Position numbers and translations under genes: made by a program
NCBI GenBank assembly: GCA_024398935.1
Contig: JAKSIH010000019.1
Coordinates: forward strand, 1 to 50,565
DNA from: Fibrobacter sp.
GTDB taxonomy: Bacteria > Fibrobacterota > Fibrobacteria > Fibrobacterales > Fibrobacteraceae
Reading direction: 5' to 3'
Length of the DNA: 50,565 nucleotides
Part shown: piece by piece, positions 41,902 to 50,565 of the stretch
Layout of the letters: each line of letters starts with the position of its first letter
How positions within the stretch are numbered: position 1 is the first letter of the stretch
Notes under the pieces: model-generated
Database searches by the model: none
What the model saw: the letters and a program-made list of their open reading frames with translations, nothing else
What the model was told of the DNA's origin: nothing

Positions 41902-44900
41902 ATGACAAAGTCAATTGAAATTCGCGACGCTCACGAACATAATCTCCGTCATGTCAATTTAAGCATTCCCCGTGATTCTATCGTGGTGGTTACCGGAGTT
42001 TCCGGGTCGGGTAAGTCAAGCCTTGCCTTTGACACGGTTTTCCAGGAAGGGCAGCGCCGTTTCGTGGAGTCCCTTTCCGCATACGCCCGCCAGTTCATTG
42101 GCCGCATGAAGCATCCCGAAGTGGAAAGCGTCCGCGGAATTTCTCCCACAATTTCCATTGACCAGAAGACGGTGAACCGCAATCCCCGCAGTACGGTGGG
42201 TACCGTGGTCGAGATCCTGGACCATTACCGTTTGCTGTTTGCCCGTCTGGGTGTGCCTCATTGCCCCAAGTGCGGTCGCGTGATCCAGGCTCAGTCCGTA
42301 GATCAGATCGTGGATAATCTTTACGCCGGCGATGGGGAACTGAACGGGAAGATCCGTCAGATTACGGTTATGGCTCCCATTGTCCAGGACCGTAAGGGTG
42401 AATACCGCAAGGAACTGGCGGAACTGAAGGAAAACGGCTTTGTCCGCGCCCGCGTAGATGGCGTCATTTATAGGCTGGAGGAAGTCCCGGCCCTGGTCCG
42501 CTACGAGAAGCATACCATCGAGGCGGTCATTGACCGTCTGGTTCTGGAACGTAAGAACATGAGCCGCCTCCGCGAAGCTCTGGAAGGTGCGCTGAAACTG
42601 ACGGATGGGAAGTTGGTCAGTTTTCTGTTTGACGATGGGGAATACCGCCTGCAGGGTACGCTCCTGGCTTGTCCCAAGTGCAACATTTCCATTCCGGAAC
42701 TGGAACCGCGGTTCTTCAGCTTTAACGACCCGAAGGGACGATGCCCCACCTGTAACGGCCTGGGGGAAAGCTGCAAGTTTGATATCGACCTGGTTGTTCC
42801 CGACAAGAGCCTGAGCCTTAAGCAGGGGGCGCTTGCCATCCAGAAGAAGGATACGGGAACCATCATTTTCAGCGATTACGGTTGGCGCAACCTGCGGACC
42901 ATCGCCAACGAGATGAAGTTTACCTTTGATACGCCCTGGTGCAAACTGAAGAAGGAACAGCAGGACGCCATTCTTCATGGAACGCCCAGCGGAAGCGAGC
43001 GGGGTGTGCTGGATATTGTCCAGGAACTCTGGGACATGTGGCATATTTTCCACTTCCGGAAGTTCATGCAGATTGGGGTATGTCCCGAGTGTAAGGGAAC
43101 CCGCATTAACACCATTGCAAATGCGGTAAAGTTTCATGGAGTCAACCTGACGGAAATGACCGACTGGTCCGTGGAAAAGTCGGTGGAATTCTTTAATAAG
43201 CTGGACCTGTCCGAAAAGGAAATGCGAATCGGGCGGGAAATCCTGAAGGAAATCCGCGGCCGTCTGAGCTTTTTAAATGCGGTAGGCCTTGGTTACCTGA
43301 ACATTTCCCGCAAGGCATCGACCTTGAGCGGTGGCGAGGCCCAGCGCATTCGCCTGGCAAGTGCTGTGGGCGCAGGCCTTCAGGGCGTGCTCTACGTAAT
43401 GGACGAACCGAGCATCGGCTTGCATCCCCGCGATAACGACAAGCTGCTGGAAATGCTGGAACATCTTCGTGCCCAGGGGAACAGCCTTATTGTGGTGGAA
43501 CACGACGAAGATACCATGCGTCATGCGGATTACGTCATTGACGTAGGTCCCGGAGCTGGCGTAGAAGGCGGTGCCATTATTGCCGCGGGTACGGTTGACG
43601 AACTGGAAAAGAACAAGGCTTCTCTTACAGGCGCTTACCTCAGCGGTCGCAAGGCGATCGAAATTCCTGCCCAGCGAAAAAAGATTACTGCAGAAACTCC
43701 AAAGCTGAAAATTTGCGGTGCTGCAGAAAATAACCTGAAGAACATCGACGTGGAAATTCCTCTGGACGGCGCCCTCACCGTGGTGACAGGCGTTTCCGGC
43801 TCCGGCAAGAGCACGCTGGTAAACCAGATTCTCCGCCGGGAACTGGCACGAGTTTTCTTCAATTCCGAGGAACCGGTAGGCAAGTTCGACCACCTGGAAG
43901 GTCTTGAAAATATCGACAAGGTCATTGAAATTGACCAGACGCCTATTGGTCGCACTCCCCGTAGTAATCCTGCGACCTACACCAAGATCTGGGACGACAT
44001 TCGCGATCTTTTCGCCGGCATGGAGGAAAGTAAGATCCGCGGTTATACCAAGAGCCGTTTCAGCTTCAATGTAAAGGGTGGCCGCTGCGACGCCTGCGAA
44101 GGTGCCGGCGTGAAGGTTGTGGATATGCACATCCTGCCTTCTGTCCAGGTGACCTGCGAAGTCTGTAACGGAAAGCGCTTTAACGACGCCACCCGCGAAG
44201 TCTATTTCAAGGGAAAGAATGTCTCCGAAATTCTGGACATGAGCATTAGCGATGCCGCGGAATTTTTCAAGGACCAGCCCCGCATTGCGCAACCTCTGAA
44301 TCTTCTTTGTGAAGTGGGCCTTGGCTATTTGACTTTGGGCCAGCCTTCTACGACCTTAAGTGGCGGTGAAGCCCAGCGCATTAAAATTGCTTCGGAACTG
44401 CGCCGTCCTGGCACGGGTAAGACTTTGTATCTGCTGGACGAACCCACTACGGGGCTTCATTTCGAGGATATCCGTAAACTCATGGATTGTCTAAATCGTT
44501 TGCGGAGCCTGGGAAACAGCATTGTCATTATCGAGCACAATCTCGACGTGATCAAGTGTGCGGACTGGATTGTGGATCTTGGTCCCGATGCCGGTGTACA
44601 CGGCGGAAAGATTGTAGCGACGGGAACTCCGGAACAGATTGCCAAATGCAAAAAGTCCGAGACCGGTCGCTACCTGGCGCCCGTTCTTGCCAAGAAACAT
44701 GGCGAGAATAAACCCATCAGCAAACTTATGGGACAGTTGGCGGATAACCGTGCCCGCTATAACGCCTTTGCCTCTTCCATCAGGGGAACTGCCGGCGAGA
44801 CCGAAGGCCCGTCTCTGGATATCGAAGTCCGCGGGGCTCGCAAGCACAACCTGAAGAACATCGACGTTACCATTCCGCGCCACAAGCTGACTGTGATTAC

Positions 44901-47223
44901 AGGTGTTTCCGGATCTGGAAAATCTAGCCTGGCATTCCATACCTTGTTCAGCGAAGGCCAGCGTCGCTTTGTGGAAACCTTGAGCACTTACGCCCGTCGC
45001 TTTTTGGGCCGCCCTGACCGCGGTTCCGTGGATTCTATTTCCGGTCTTGCTCCGGCTATTGCCATTGACCAGAAAAGCGCTAGCAAGAGCCCCCGCAGTA
45101 CGGTGGCTACCCTCACCGAAATCTACGACTATTTCCGTATTTTCTGGTCCCGTGCAGGAACGCCGCATTGTCTCCATTGCGGAAAGCCGGTGGATTCCTT
45201 TGCGGCAGGCGACTTGATGCAGCTTGCTTTCGAGCGGGACTTGAACAAGACCGTAACAGTTCTCGCTCCCTTCGAGGTGAAGGACATCCTGAAACTTTCC
45301 AAGGTCCTTACGGAAAAAGGCTATCGCAAGGTTTACCTGGGCAATCAGCTGGTGGACTTGCCCCTGCCCAAGATTCCTACCCGCGAAAAGCAGGTCCTTG
45401 CAGTTGTTGACCGCGTTATCGTGAAGGAAGAAAACCGTGCCCGCCTGGTGGAAGCCTTTGAACGCGCCTACCGCGACGGCAACGGAATTCTCTTTGTGGA
45501 TAGCGAGGGGCGCGAACGTCTGGCTGCCAGCGAAAAGCCGGGGTGCCCCTCTTGCGGCTGGTATATGGATAGCGCTCTCAACCCGAAACTGTTCAGCTTT
45601 AACACCCACTGGGGCGCCTGCGAAACCTGCTTGGGACTTGGCCAGTTTAAGGATGGAAAGGTTTGCCCCGACTGTAAGGGTGAACGCCTGAAACCGGAAT
45701 ATCTTGCGGTCCGCATCAAGGGCCAGAACATCATGGATGTTCACCACATGAGCATCGACAACGCTTATGACTGGTTTACCCATGTGGATTTCAAGGGCGA
45801 AAAGAATGGGGCAGGGAAGGCTACCATTGCAGAACCTCTCCTTCGTGAAATAATCGGCCGTCTGGATTTCCTCCGCAGTGTGGGACTGGGCTATATCGGT
45901 CTGGACCGCGCCGGCGACACCTTGAGCGGTGGCGAATCCCAGCGAATCCGTCTGGCATCCCAGATCGGTAGCGGTCTGGAAGGGGTGCTCTACGTTCTGG
46001 ATGAACCGACGGTCGGCTTGCACGAAAGCGATACGGCAAAACTTCTGGATACCCTTTACCGCCTTCGCGACTTGGGCAATACCCTGGTGGTGGTGGAGCA
46101 CGACATGAACATGATGGAAGCTGCCGACCATATCATCGATATGGGACCAGCTGCCGGTGAATTCGGCGGTGAAGTGGTGGCGGAAGGTTCTCCAAAGTCT
46201 CTGGCAAAGCCTTATGCCCTCCAGCAGTTCCCCTTGAGCGAAACCGTCAAGTATCTGACCAAGTCCATTCCCATGGCAAACCAGATCGACGCCATTCCCA
46301 TTACTGAAAATACGGAATTCTACGAATTCAAGAACTTGACGAAGAATAATTTGAAGAATTTGTCTGTAAAATTCCCCAAGGGCGCTGTCAGCGTTGTCTG
46401 CGGTGTTTCTGGCTCCGGCAAGAGTTCCCTGGTCATGGATGAAATCTATCCTGCGCTAAAGCGGAAATTCCAGCCTCGAGGAAAAAAGAAACAGACCGGA
46501 GAAGTTCTTGTTGTGGACCAGAGTCCTATCTCTGGCACTCCTCGTAGTACCCCCGCCAGCTTTACCGGTGTATTTGACGATATCCGCAAGCTGTTTGCCA
46601 AACTGGAACAGTCGAAAGTCAAGGGCTTTGATTACGGGCGCTTTAGCTATAACCTTGCCCGTGGTCGCTGCGAAGCCTGCGAGGGCCGCGGTGCCATCTC
46701 CGTGGAAATGCACTTCCTTTCCGACATTTGGGAACCTTGCGATGTCTGTGGCGGCAAGCGCTACAACCAGGAAACCCTGACGGTTACTTTCAAGGGAAAG
46801 AATATTGCCGATGTTCTGGACATGCGGGTGGCTGAAGCCTGCGAATTCTTCAAGGACCAGCCCAAAATTCTTCCCAAGCTGGAGGCCCTTCGGGATGTGG
46901 GTTTGCCTTACGTAAAATTAGGACAGCCGGTCACCACCTTGAGCGGTGGCGAGAACCAGCGCCTGAAACTGGCCGCAGAACTGGGACGCAAGAACTGTTC
47001 CGAAATGGTCTATCTGCTGGATGAACCTACCACAGGTCTTCATCTGAAGGATATTCAGACCCTCTGGAACCAGATTCGTAAACTCTCTCTTCGGGGAAGT
47101 ACGGTCATTGTTATTGAACACCATCCGGATATCATCCATCTTGCGGACTGGAAGGTGGAATTAGGACCTGTGGGCGGTTCCAAGGGTGGTGAATTGCTGG
47201 AAATGGGGGCGAATGAACCGTGA
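41902..47223 (+). CDS. uvrA: Double-length UvrA: two complete UvrA units fused in one 1773-residue protein
   Basis: DNA-damage recognition ATPase of nucleotide excision repair, normally ~940 residues and dimeric. Here two full units are joined near residue ~960. Four Walker A loops GVSGSGKS appear near 32, 631, 1002 and 1502. Four signatures are [13 protein letters not shown] (~475), [13 protein letters not shown] (~819), [13 protein letters not shown] (~1342) and [13 protein letters not shown] (~1681). Zinc-binding CxxC modules are present in both halves ([48 protein letters not shown]). The unit contains the UvrB- and DNA-binding insertions in both halves, though diverged in the second. Similar tandem UvrAs occur in some other phyla. 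The promoter is TTGAAA-17-TATATT. Confidence 0.95.
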   Translation: MTKSIEIRDAHEHNLRHVNLSIPRDSIVVVTGVSGSGKSSLAFDTVFQEGQRRFVESLSAYARQFIGRMKHPEVESVRGISPTISIDQKTVNRNPRSTVGTVVEILDHYRLLFARLGVPHCPKCGRVIQAQSVDQIVDNLYAGDGELNGKIRQITVMAPIVQDRKGEYRKELAELKENGFVRARVDGVIYRLEEVPALVRYEKHTIEAVIDRLVLERKNMSRLREALEGALKLTDGKLVSFLFDDGEYRLQGTLLACPKCNISIPELEPRFFSFNDPKGRCPTCNGLGESCKFDIDLVVPDKSLSLKQGALAIQKKDTGTIIFSDYGWRNLRTIANEMKFTFDTPWCKLKKEQQDAILHGTPSGSERGVLDIVQELWDMWHIFHFRKFMQIGVCPECKGTRINTIANAVKFHGVNLTEMTDWSVEKSVEFFNKLDLSEKEMRIGREILKEIRGRLSFLNAVGLGYLNISRKASTLSGGEAQRIRLASAVGAGLQGVLYVMDEPSIGLHPRDNDKLLEMLEHLRAQGNSLIVVEHDEDTMRHADYVIDVGPGAGVEGGAIIAAGTVDELEKNKASLTGAYLSGRKAIEIPAQRKKITAETPKLKICGAAENNLKNIDVEIPLDGALTVVTGVSGSGKSTLVNQILRRELARVFFNSEEPVGKFDHLEGLENIDKVIEIDQTPIGRTPRSNPATYTKIWDDIRDLFAGMEESKIRGYTKSRFSFNVKGGRCDACEGAGVKVVDMHILPSVQVTCEVCNGKRFNDATREVYFKGKNVSEILDMSISDAAEFFKDQPRIAQPLNLLCEVGLGYLTLGQPSTTLSGGEAQRIKIASELRRPGTGKTLYLLDEPTTGLHFEDIRKLMDCLNRLRSLGNSIVIIEHNLDVIKCADWIVDLGPDAGVHGGKIVATGTPEQIAKCKKSETGRYLAPVLAKKHGENKPISKLMGQLADNRARYNAFASSIRGTAGETEGPSLDIEVRGARKHNLKNIDVTIPRHKLTVITGVSGSGKSSLAFHTLFSEGQRRFVETLSTYARRFLGRPDRGSVDSISGLAPAIAIDQKSASKSPRSTVATLTEIYDYFRIFWSRAGTPHCLHCGKPVDSFAAGDLMQLAFERDLNKTVTVLAPFEVKDILKLSKVLTEKGYRKVYLGNQLVDLPLPKIPTREKQVLAVVDRVIVKEENRARLVEAFERAYRDGNGILFVDSEGRERLAASEKPGCPSCGWYMDSALNPKLFSFNTHWGACETCLGLGQFKDGKVCPDCKGERLKPEYLAVRIKGQNIMDVHHMSIDNAYDWFTHVDFKGEKNGAGKATIAEPLLREIIGRLDFLRSVGLGYIGLDRAGDTLSGGESQRIRLASQIGSGLEGVLYVLDEPTVGLHESDTAKLLDTLYRLRDLGNTLVVVEHDMNMMEAADHIIDMGPAAGEFGGEVVAEGSPKSLAKPYALQQFPLSETVKYLTKSIPMANQIDAIPITENTEFYEFKNLTKNNLKNLSVKFPKGAVSVVCGVSGSGKSSLVMDEIYPALKRKFQPRGKKKQTGEVLVVDQSPISGTPRSTPASFTGVFDDIRKLFAKLEQSKVKGFDYGRFSYNLARGRCEACEGRGAISVEMHFLSDIWEPCDVCGGKRYNQETLTVTFKGKNIADVLDMRVAEACEFFKDQPKILPKLEALRDVGLPYVKLGQPVTTLSGGENQRLKLAAELGRKNCSEMVYLLDEPTTGLHLKDIQTLWNQIRKLSLRGSTVIVIEHHPDIIHLADWKVELGPVGGSKGGELLEMGANEP

Positions 47224-47323
47224 AAAGATTCCTGTTCACGGCTGAAAATCTAAAATATGTTATCTTTACGTAAGAAATTGGAATGTTTTTTGCATATCCG
47301 GAAAAGTTTTATTAGGAGATGAT

Positions 47324-49648
47324 ATGTCTTTTAAACGTCTGCTACCCCTGATGCTGTTGGTTCCGGCAGTTACTTTCGCCGATGGCGATCGTAATTTTAA
47401 GATTGCCCCCAACCAGTTCAAGGAAGGTGCCCTGCTGGAATCCAAGACTGAAGTCGCCCTAGACAAGGGTTCGGGAATGTCCATGTCCGTTGCACCCAAG
47501 ATTCCGCTCCGCCCGAATACCTTCTACTTCCGTCAGAAGGTGGGTCCTAAGGAATTCCGCTGGTATGTCGGTCAGCCTGATCCCAAGGTCTATGGAAAGC
47601 TTCATGCATTCAGCCTGAAGGACAACTATTTGAAAATCTCCGAAGTGGTGACGGCTCGCTTCTACGCTTCCCAGAAGAACAAGGCTTTCCAGGATGAAAG
47701 CGATATTTATTTCGACCGTCAGTACATCTATTCTCCCCGTGTCCCGAAACTGTTCTTTATGAAGAACGGTCGTTGGCAGCAGCTGAAGGAAACCGAACTT
47801 CCGGGCATGGTGTCCATCGATAAATCCATTGAAGGGCTGGAAGCCGTCCTCGTTACGGGGCAGAACAAGTCTGTTCCCTCCCTGGTCTATCCTCTGGAAC
47901 CCGGCATGTACGCCTTCTCCTTTGCGGCACCGGGTAGACTGCCCTATGTGGACGCCGTTTCTGTCCAGGATGGTCAGGTCGTTACCTTGAAACCTCAGCT
48001 TCCCAAGGCAGATACCGCTGTAGCAACCGGTGCTGCCAAGTTTTCCGTGACCGAGGCAGCCGTTGAATCCGCAGCAAGCCTGGAAGATGTGGAAAAACTT
48101 TACGACACCTTTGTGAAGGAACTGGAGCAGAATGTATCCATCGTGGATACCAATGAATTTGCTAGCTCCTATCCTGGTGTGATTAACTCGCTGAAATTGA
48201 GCGTCACCAAAGATGACGAACGTTACGAAGAGTATGTCCAGAAGTATGAAATGACTCGCCGCAACGCCAAGGATGCATGGCGTAGTGATAAGCTGGGTGG
48301 TGCAGGCGCTGTAAGTAAGGCTCTCCACAGCAAGTTGGATAGCCTGCAGACCTTGCCTCTCCGCGGATCCATGGCTCCTGCCCGTGTAGAACCCATTTAC
48401 GACGAAACGGTCGCCGAACGTCCTGTGGTGGGCGTCCGTATCTTCTTCGGTCAGGACAAGCAGCGCTTTGACGTGTCCTGGGAAGGTTCTGTCGAAGGTA
48501 TCGCCTCCGGCGATTTCTATGAAATGCTGAATAGCGGTTCTGATGTCAAGTTCTCCTTGACTCTTGCCAATAACAAGCCTGTCTGGATTTATGACAAGGA
48601 TGTCCTGGTTGGCCGTTTCCAGTATCGCTATGAAAAGCTGGAAGTTTTTGTCAATGGGGAAAGCGTTGCCTGCAATGGCAAGTTCGTGCTCCCTTCCTAC
48701 ATTAGCGAACAGCAGGAAGTGAAGGATTGGCTGAACCGTCCTGAGGAAGTGGTCCAGGAAGTTTCTGTTGAAGAAGTTGTGCAGAAGCAGGATGCGGCTG
48801 ATAGCCTTGCTGCGGCCAAGGCTGCAGAAGACCCCATGGCCGGTGTAGAAATCAAGGTCAATGTTCCGCGAATTATCCGCGACCGTGAACATGGTACTGT
48901 CGCTCTGATCGATTCCGGCATGTTCCGCTATTATGGCCATGTGGTTACCATGTCTCCCTTCGCAATTCAAACAACCGAAGTAACCCAGCAGTTCTTTAGG
49001 GATGTCATGATGAAGGTGGACAAGCCCAAGCAGATCAAGGATCGTTCCACCTATGTGGATCCCAACAAGCCGGTCCATAATATTACCTGGAATGACGCCC
49101 GTACCTTCTGCCAGATGATTGGCGGTGACCTGCCTACTGAAGCCCAGTGGGAATTTGCCGGCCGTGCCGATAATAACGAAGGTGCTCTCTGGAATCTGGA
49201 CGAAGAACCGGATCCGACTCAGTACGCCATTTTCCGCGAAAACTCCTACAAGCTGGGTAAGAAGAATTCCGCTTATGGACCTCAGCCTGTGGCCTCCAAG
49301 AAGCCCAATGCCTGGAACCTCTATGACATGTCCGGTAACGTAGCCGAATGGACTCGCGACAATTACTTCATGTTCTCCTTCTGGGTGGAATCCTCCAATC
49401 CCACGGGTGCCATGATGGGCTCTCATAAGGTTTATAAGGGCGGTTCCTGGAAGGATAAGGAAAAAGTTCTGAACTTGACTGAACGTGATGACGAAGATCC
49501 TCGTTACTGGTCCGAAAGCATCGGCTTCCGTTGCGCTTTCAAGAGAAAGTTGTTCGAGGGCGATGTGAAAAATATCGAAAAGGCAGAGGCAAAGTCCGAG
49601 GCTAAGAAGGAAGAAGCCAAGAAGGAAGAAGGCAATGGCCAAAAGTAA
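47324..49648 (+). CDS. Exported protein with C-terminal SUMF1 (formylglycine-generating-enzyme-like) domain
   Basis: 774 residues: signal peptide (MSFKRLLPLMLLVPAVTFA) without lipobox, then a ~480-residue beta-rich region with PEGA-like pieces (YPLEPGMYAFSFAAPG, WIYDKDVLVGRFQYRYEKLEVFVNGE), and a SUMF1 domain at ~555-745 (FAIQTTEVTQQFFRDVM, GGDLPTEAQWEFAGRAD, MSGNVAEWTRDNYF, YKGGSW, ESIGFRCAF). The catalytic Cys pair of true FGE is not evident, so a structural or ligand role is likely, as in gliding/secretion proteins such as GldK. A Lys/Glu-rich tail closes it. SD AGGAGATGAT is strong. The next gene starts inside its last codons (14-nt overlap), so the two are coupled. Confidence 0.78.
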   Translation: MSFKRLLPLMLLVPAVTFADGDRNFKIAPNQFKEGALLESKTEVALDKGSGMSMSVAPKIPLRPNTFYFRQKVGPKEFRWYVGQPDPKVYGKLHAFSLKDNYLKISEVVTARFYASQKNKAFQDESDIYFDRQYIYSPRVPKLFFMKNGRWQQLKETELPGMVSIDKSIEGLEAVLVTGQNKSVPSLVYPLEPGMYAFSFAAPGRLPYVDAVSVQDGQVVTLKPQLPKADTAVATGAAKFSVTEAAVESAASLEDVEKLYDTFVKELEQNVSIVDTNEFASSYPGVINSLKLSVTKDDERYEEYVQKYEMTRRNAKDAWRSDKLGGAGAVSKALHSKLDSLQTLPLRGSMAPARVEPIYDETVAERPVVGVRIFFGQDKQRFDVSWEGSVEGIASGDFYEMLNSGSDVKFSLTLANNKPVWIYDKDVLVGRFQYRYEKLEVFVNGESVACNGKFVLPSYISEQQEVKDWLNRPEEVVQEVSVEEVVQKQDAADSLAAAKAAEDPMAGVEIKVNVPRIIRDREHGTVALIDSGMFRYYGHVVTMSPFAIQTTEVTQQFFRDVMMKVDKPKQIKDRSTYVDPNKPVHNITWNDARTFCQMIGGDLPTEAQWEFAGRADNNEGALWNLDEEPDPTQYAIFRENSYKLGKKNSAYGPQPVASKKPNAWNLYDMSGNVAEWTRDNYFMFSFWVESSNPTGAMMGSHKVYKGGSWKDKEKVLNLTERDDEDPRYWSESIGFRCAFKRKLFEGDVKNIEKAEAKSEAKKEEAKKEEGNGQK

Positions 49649-50333
49649 GGACGCAAGCAAAAACTTGTATGTTCCCGACGAACACGAGAAGAAGGTGATG
49701 GGGCTTTTCAGGAAGCTTACTGCCATCCCTTATCTGTTGGTGTTCCTGGCGTTACTCATGCCTTTTGCTACCGTTTCCTGCACAGGTGCAAATGTCGCGC
49801 AGAAGAAGGCGGCAACCCAGGATAGCACCGCGGTCCAGGCCGTTCCCGAAGTTGAAATGACCCAGACCGTGCTTCTGGAGGCTAGCCTCTATCAGTTCAT
49901 TAAGGGTGTAAACCTGGAAGAACAGATGACGCCCGAGGGCTTGCAGCAGCTGAAAAAGCTTGAAGGTGGACCTATGATAGCCGCTATCAAGGCGCAATCT
50001 CCCGAATATCCGAAAATGCCCGGCATTCCTGGCTTCTGCGTTATTCTGGTGGGCGTTTTTCTGTGCGCCCTCTTTGCGCAATTCACCCCTCTGGGCTCCA
50101 TTGCCTTGAGTATGCTGACCTGGATTTCCTTGTGGGGAGCCCTGACTTTGGTTGGGAAGAGTGTGGGGGAACTTTTGGGGGCCCCTATAATCAAGGTGGA
50201 ACCGGGTATTGGTATTTATGCGGCGACCTTTATGCTGTTCTTTGGAACCGCCATGAACTTTGCCACGATCATCCGTCCCATTGTCATGGAAGTCAAGGCC
50301 CGCAGAAAAGCGAAAAAGGACGCTGCGGTTTAA
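49635..50333 (+). CDS. Membrane protein of unknown function coupled to the SUMF1 protein
   Basis: 232 residues with a cytoplasmic N-terminus, one membrane helix (~33-52, LLVFLALLMPFATVSC), an extracytoplasmic loop of ~85 residues containing helices (VEMTQTVLLEASLYQFI), then three more helices (~130-150, 155-180, 190-215) and a basic tail (KARRKAKKDAAV). No family was recognised. Translation overlaps the SUMF1 gene, with GAAGAAGG as SD, which points to a shared complex in the envelope. A terminator follows directly. Confidence 0.72.
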   Translation: MAKSKDASKNLYVPDEHEKKVMGLFRKLTAIPYLLVFLALLMPFATVSCTGANVAQKKAATQDSTAVQAVPEVEMTQTVLLEASLYQFIKGVNLEEQMTPEGLQQLKKLEGGPMIAAIKAQSPEYPKMPGIPGFCVILVGVFLCALFAQFTPLGSIALSMLTWISLWGALTLVGKSVGELLGAPIIKVEPGIGIYAATFMLFFGTAMNFATIIRPIVMEVKARRKAKKDAAV

Positions 50334-50338
50334 GTTAA

Positions 50339-50374
50339 AAAGGCCTTCGGTATTCCGAGGGCCTTACTTTTTTT
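50339..50374 (+). terminator. Terminator of the SUMF1/membrane-protein operon
   Basis: AAGGCCTTCGG / CCGAGGGCCTT forms an 11-pair stem (one G-T) with loop TATT, followed by a T-rich run. Confidence 0.92.
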
Positions 50375-50375
50375 A

Positions 50376-50565
50376 CCGTTTTTTTAGAAAACAGCCCCTC
50401 CCAAAACAGGAGAATCGCTAACCTGCCACGAAACTATCTCGAGGTTCTGCCCCTAAGGTTGGCTGGGGTGGGAGTCCAGAGGGAGGGGAACAGCCCCTCC
50501 CTTTGCGTCATTGGTATAAAGAAAACTACCGGCTAGGCCGGTAGTTCCAAAGAGCCTACGGCTTT
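50376..50565. other. Structured non-coding stretch at the right edge
   Basis: No credible gene. GGGAGGGG and GCCCCTCCC pair around AACA (near 50480-50500), CAGCCCCTCCC recurs near 50389 and 50489, AACCT/AGGTT lie between, and AACTACCGGC / GCCGGTAGTT forms a perfect 10-bp hairpin around TAG (50525-50547). It could be a structured RNA or the edge of a dispersed repeat continuing outside the window. Confidence 0.4.

Noticed and set aside
44491..46131. Antisense open frame inside uvrA
   Set aside because: The sense strand encodes conserved ABC motifs throughout; the antisense product resembles nothing.
47459..49726. 755-codon open frame antisense to the SUMF1 gene
   Set aside because: Mirror of a highly biased coding sequence; the sense frame has signal peptide, SD and SUMF1 motifs.

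Overview
The window looks like chromosome of a Fibrobacter-type bacterium (Fibrobacterota). The evidence is internal: a two-domain FISUMP lipoprotein (Fibrobacter succinogenes major paralogous domain), a fibro-slime/PA14-like protein, a 926-residue lipoprotein with the layout of the Fibrobacter paralogous family TIGR02171, several secreted or lipid-anchored carbohydrate-active enzymes with Ser-rich linkers, and promoters carrying a Bacteroidota-like TAnnTTTG element.

Layout. 0.1-6.3 kb: DUF4832 glycosidase-like protein, GH16 glucanase, TIGR02171-type lipoprotein. 6.3-14.8 kb: housekeeping genes (rlmI, VanZ-like, murB, a small DnaG-like primase, a GT51 peptidoglycan glycosyltransferase, argG) and two outer-membrane-type proteins, one followed by a tandemly duplicated hairpin/terminator module. 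14.9-17.7 kb: fibro-slime protein. 17.8-27.6 kb: a long minus-strand block with rpsP-rimM-trmD-rplS, two tandem cyclic-nucleotide-binding-domain proteins, then yajC-def-spoIID-like and a methylthiotransferase of the archaeal/eukaryal (CDKAL1-like) type; ffh has its own promoter. 27.7-33.6 kb: accessory region with a DUF4143 AAA ATPase, a PEGA-domain protein co-transcribed with the FISUMP lipoprotein, and an Rpn-type nuclease. 33.9-37.8 kb: GH10 xylanase lipoprotein and CotH-like lipoprotein. 37.9-50.3 kb: MATE transporter, hybrid histidine kinase, tRNA-Ala(CGC), a double-length (four-ATPase) UvrA, and a SUMF1-domain protein overlapping a membrane protein.

Main discovery. The FISUMP lipoprotein (30835-32292) carries two colinear domains exactly 660 bp apart. 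Their frameworks are about 96% identical (11 differences in 300 bp), but a 144-bp segment near the end of each domain differs at 37 positions. Of these, 36 fall in codon positions 1 or 2, and 25 of 26 variable codons keep an identical third base, nearly always C or T. Each variable segment is followed by an invariant 32-bp block and then, at the same relative position, a hairpin whose sequence differs but whose form is alike. This is the signature of adenine-directed mutagenic retrohoming by a diversity-generating retroelement (DGR): AAY codons in a template repeat, an IMH-like 3' anchor and a target-recognition hairpin. No reverse transcriptase or template repeat is visible here, so this would be a dual-variable-region target served from elsewhere in the genome, or a fossil of one.

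Other structure: heptameric tandem repeats directly in front of four genes, palindromic intergenic-type repeats absorbed into the coding sequence of the same FISUMP gene, and a perfect 14-bp palindrome next to the ribosome binding site of the fibro-slime gene. All assignments come from reading the sequence; no database search was run.
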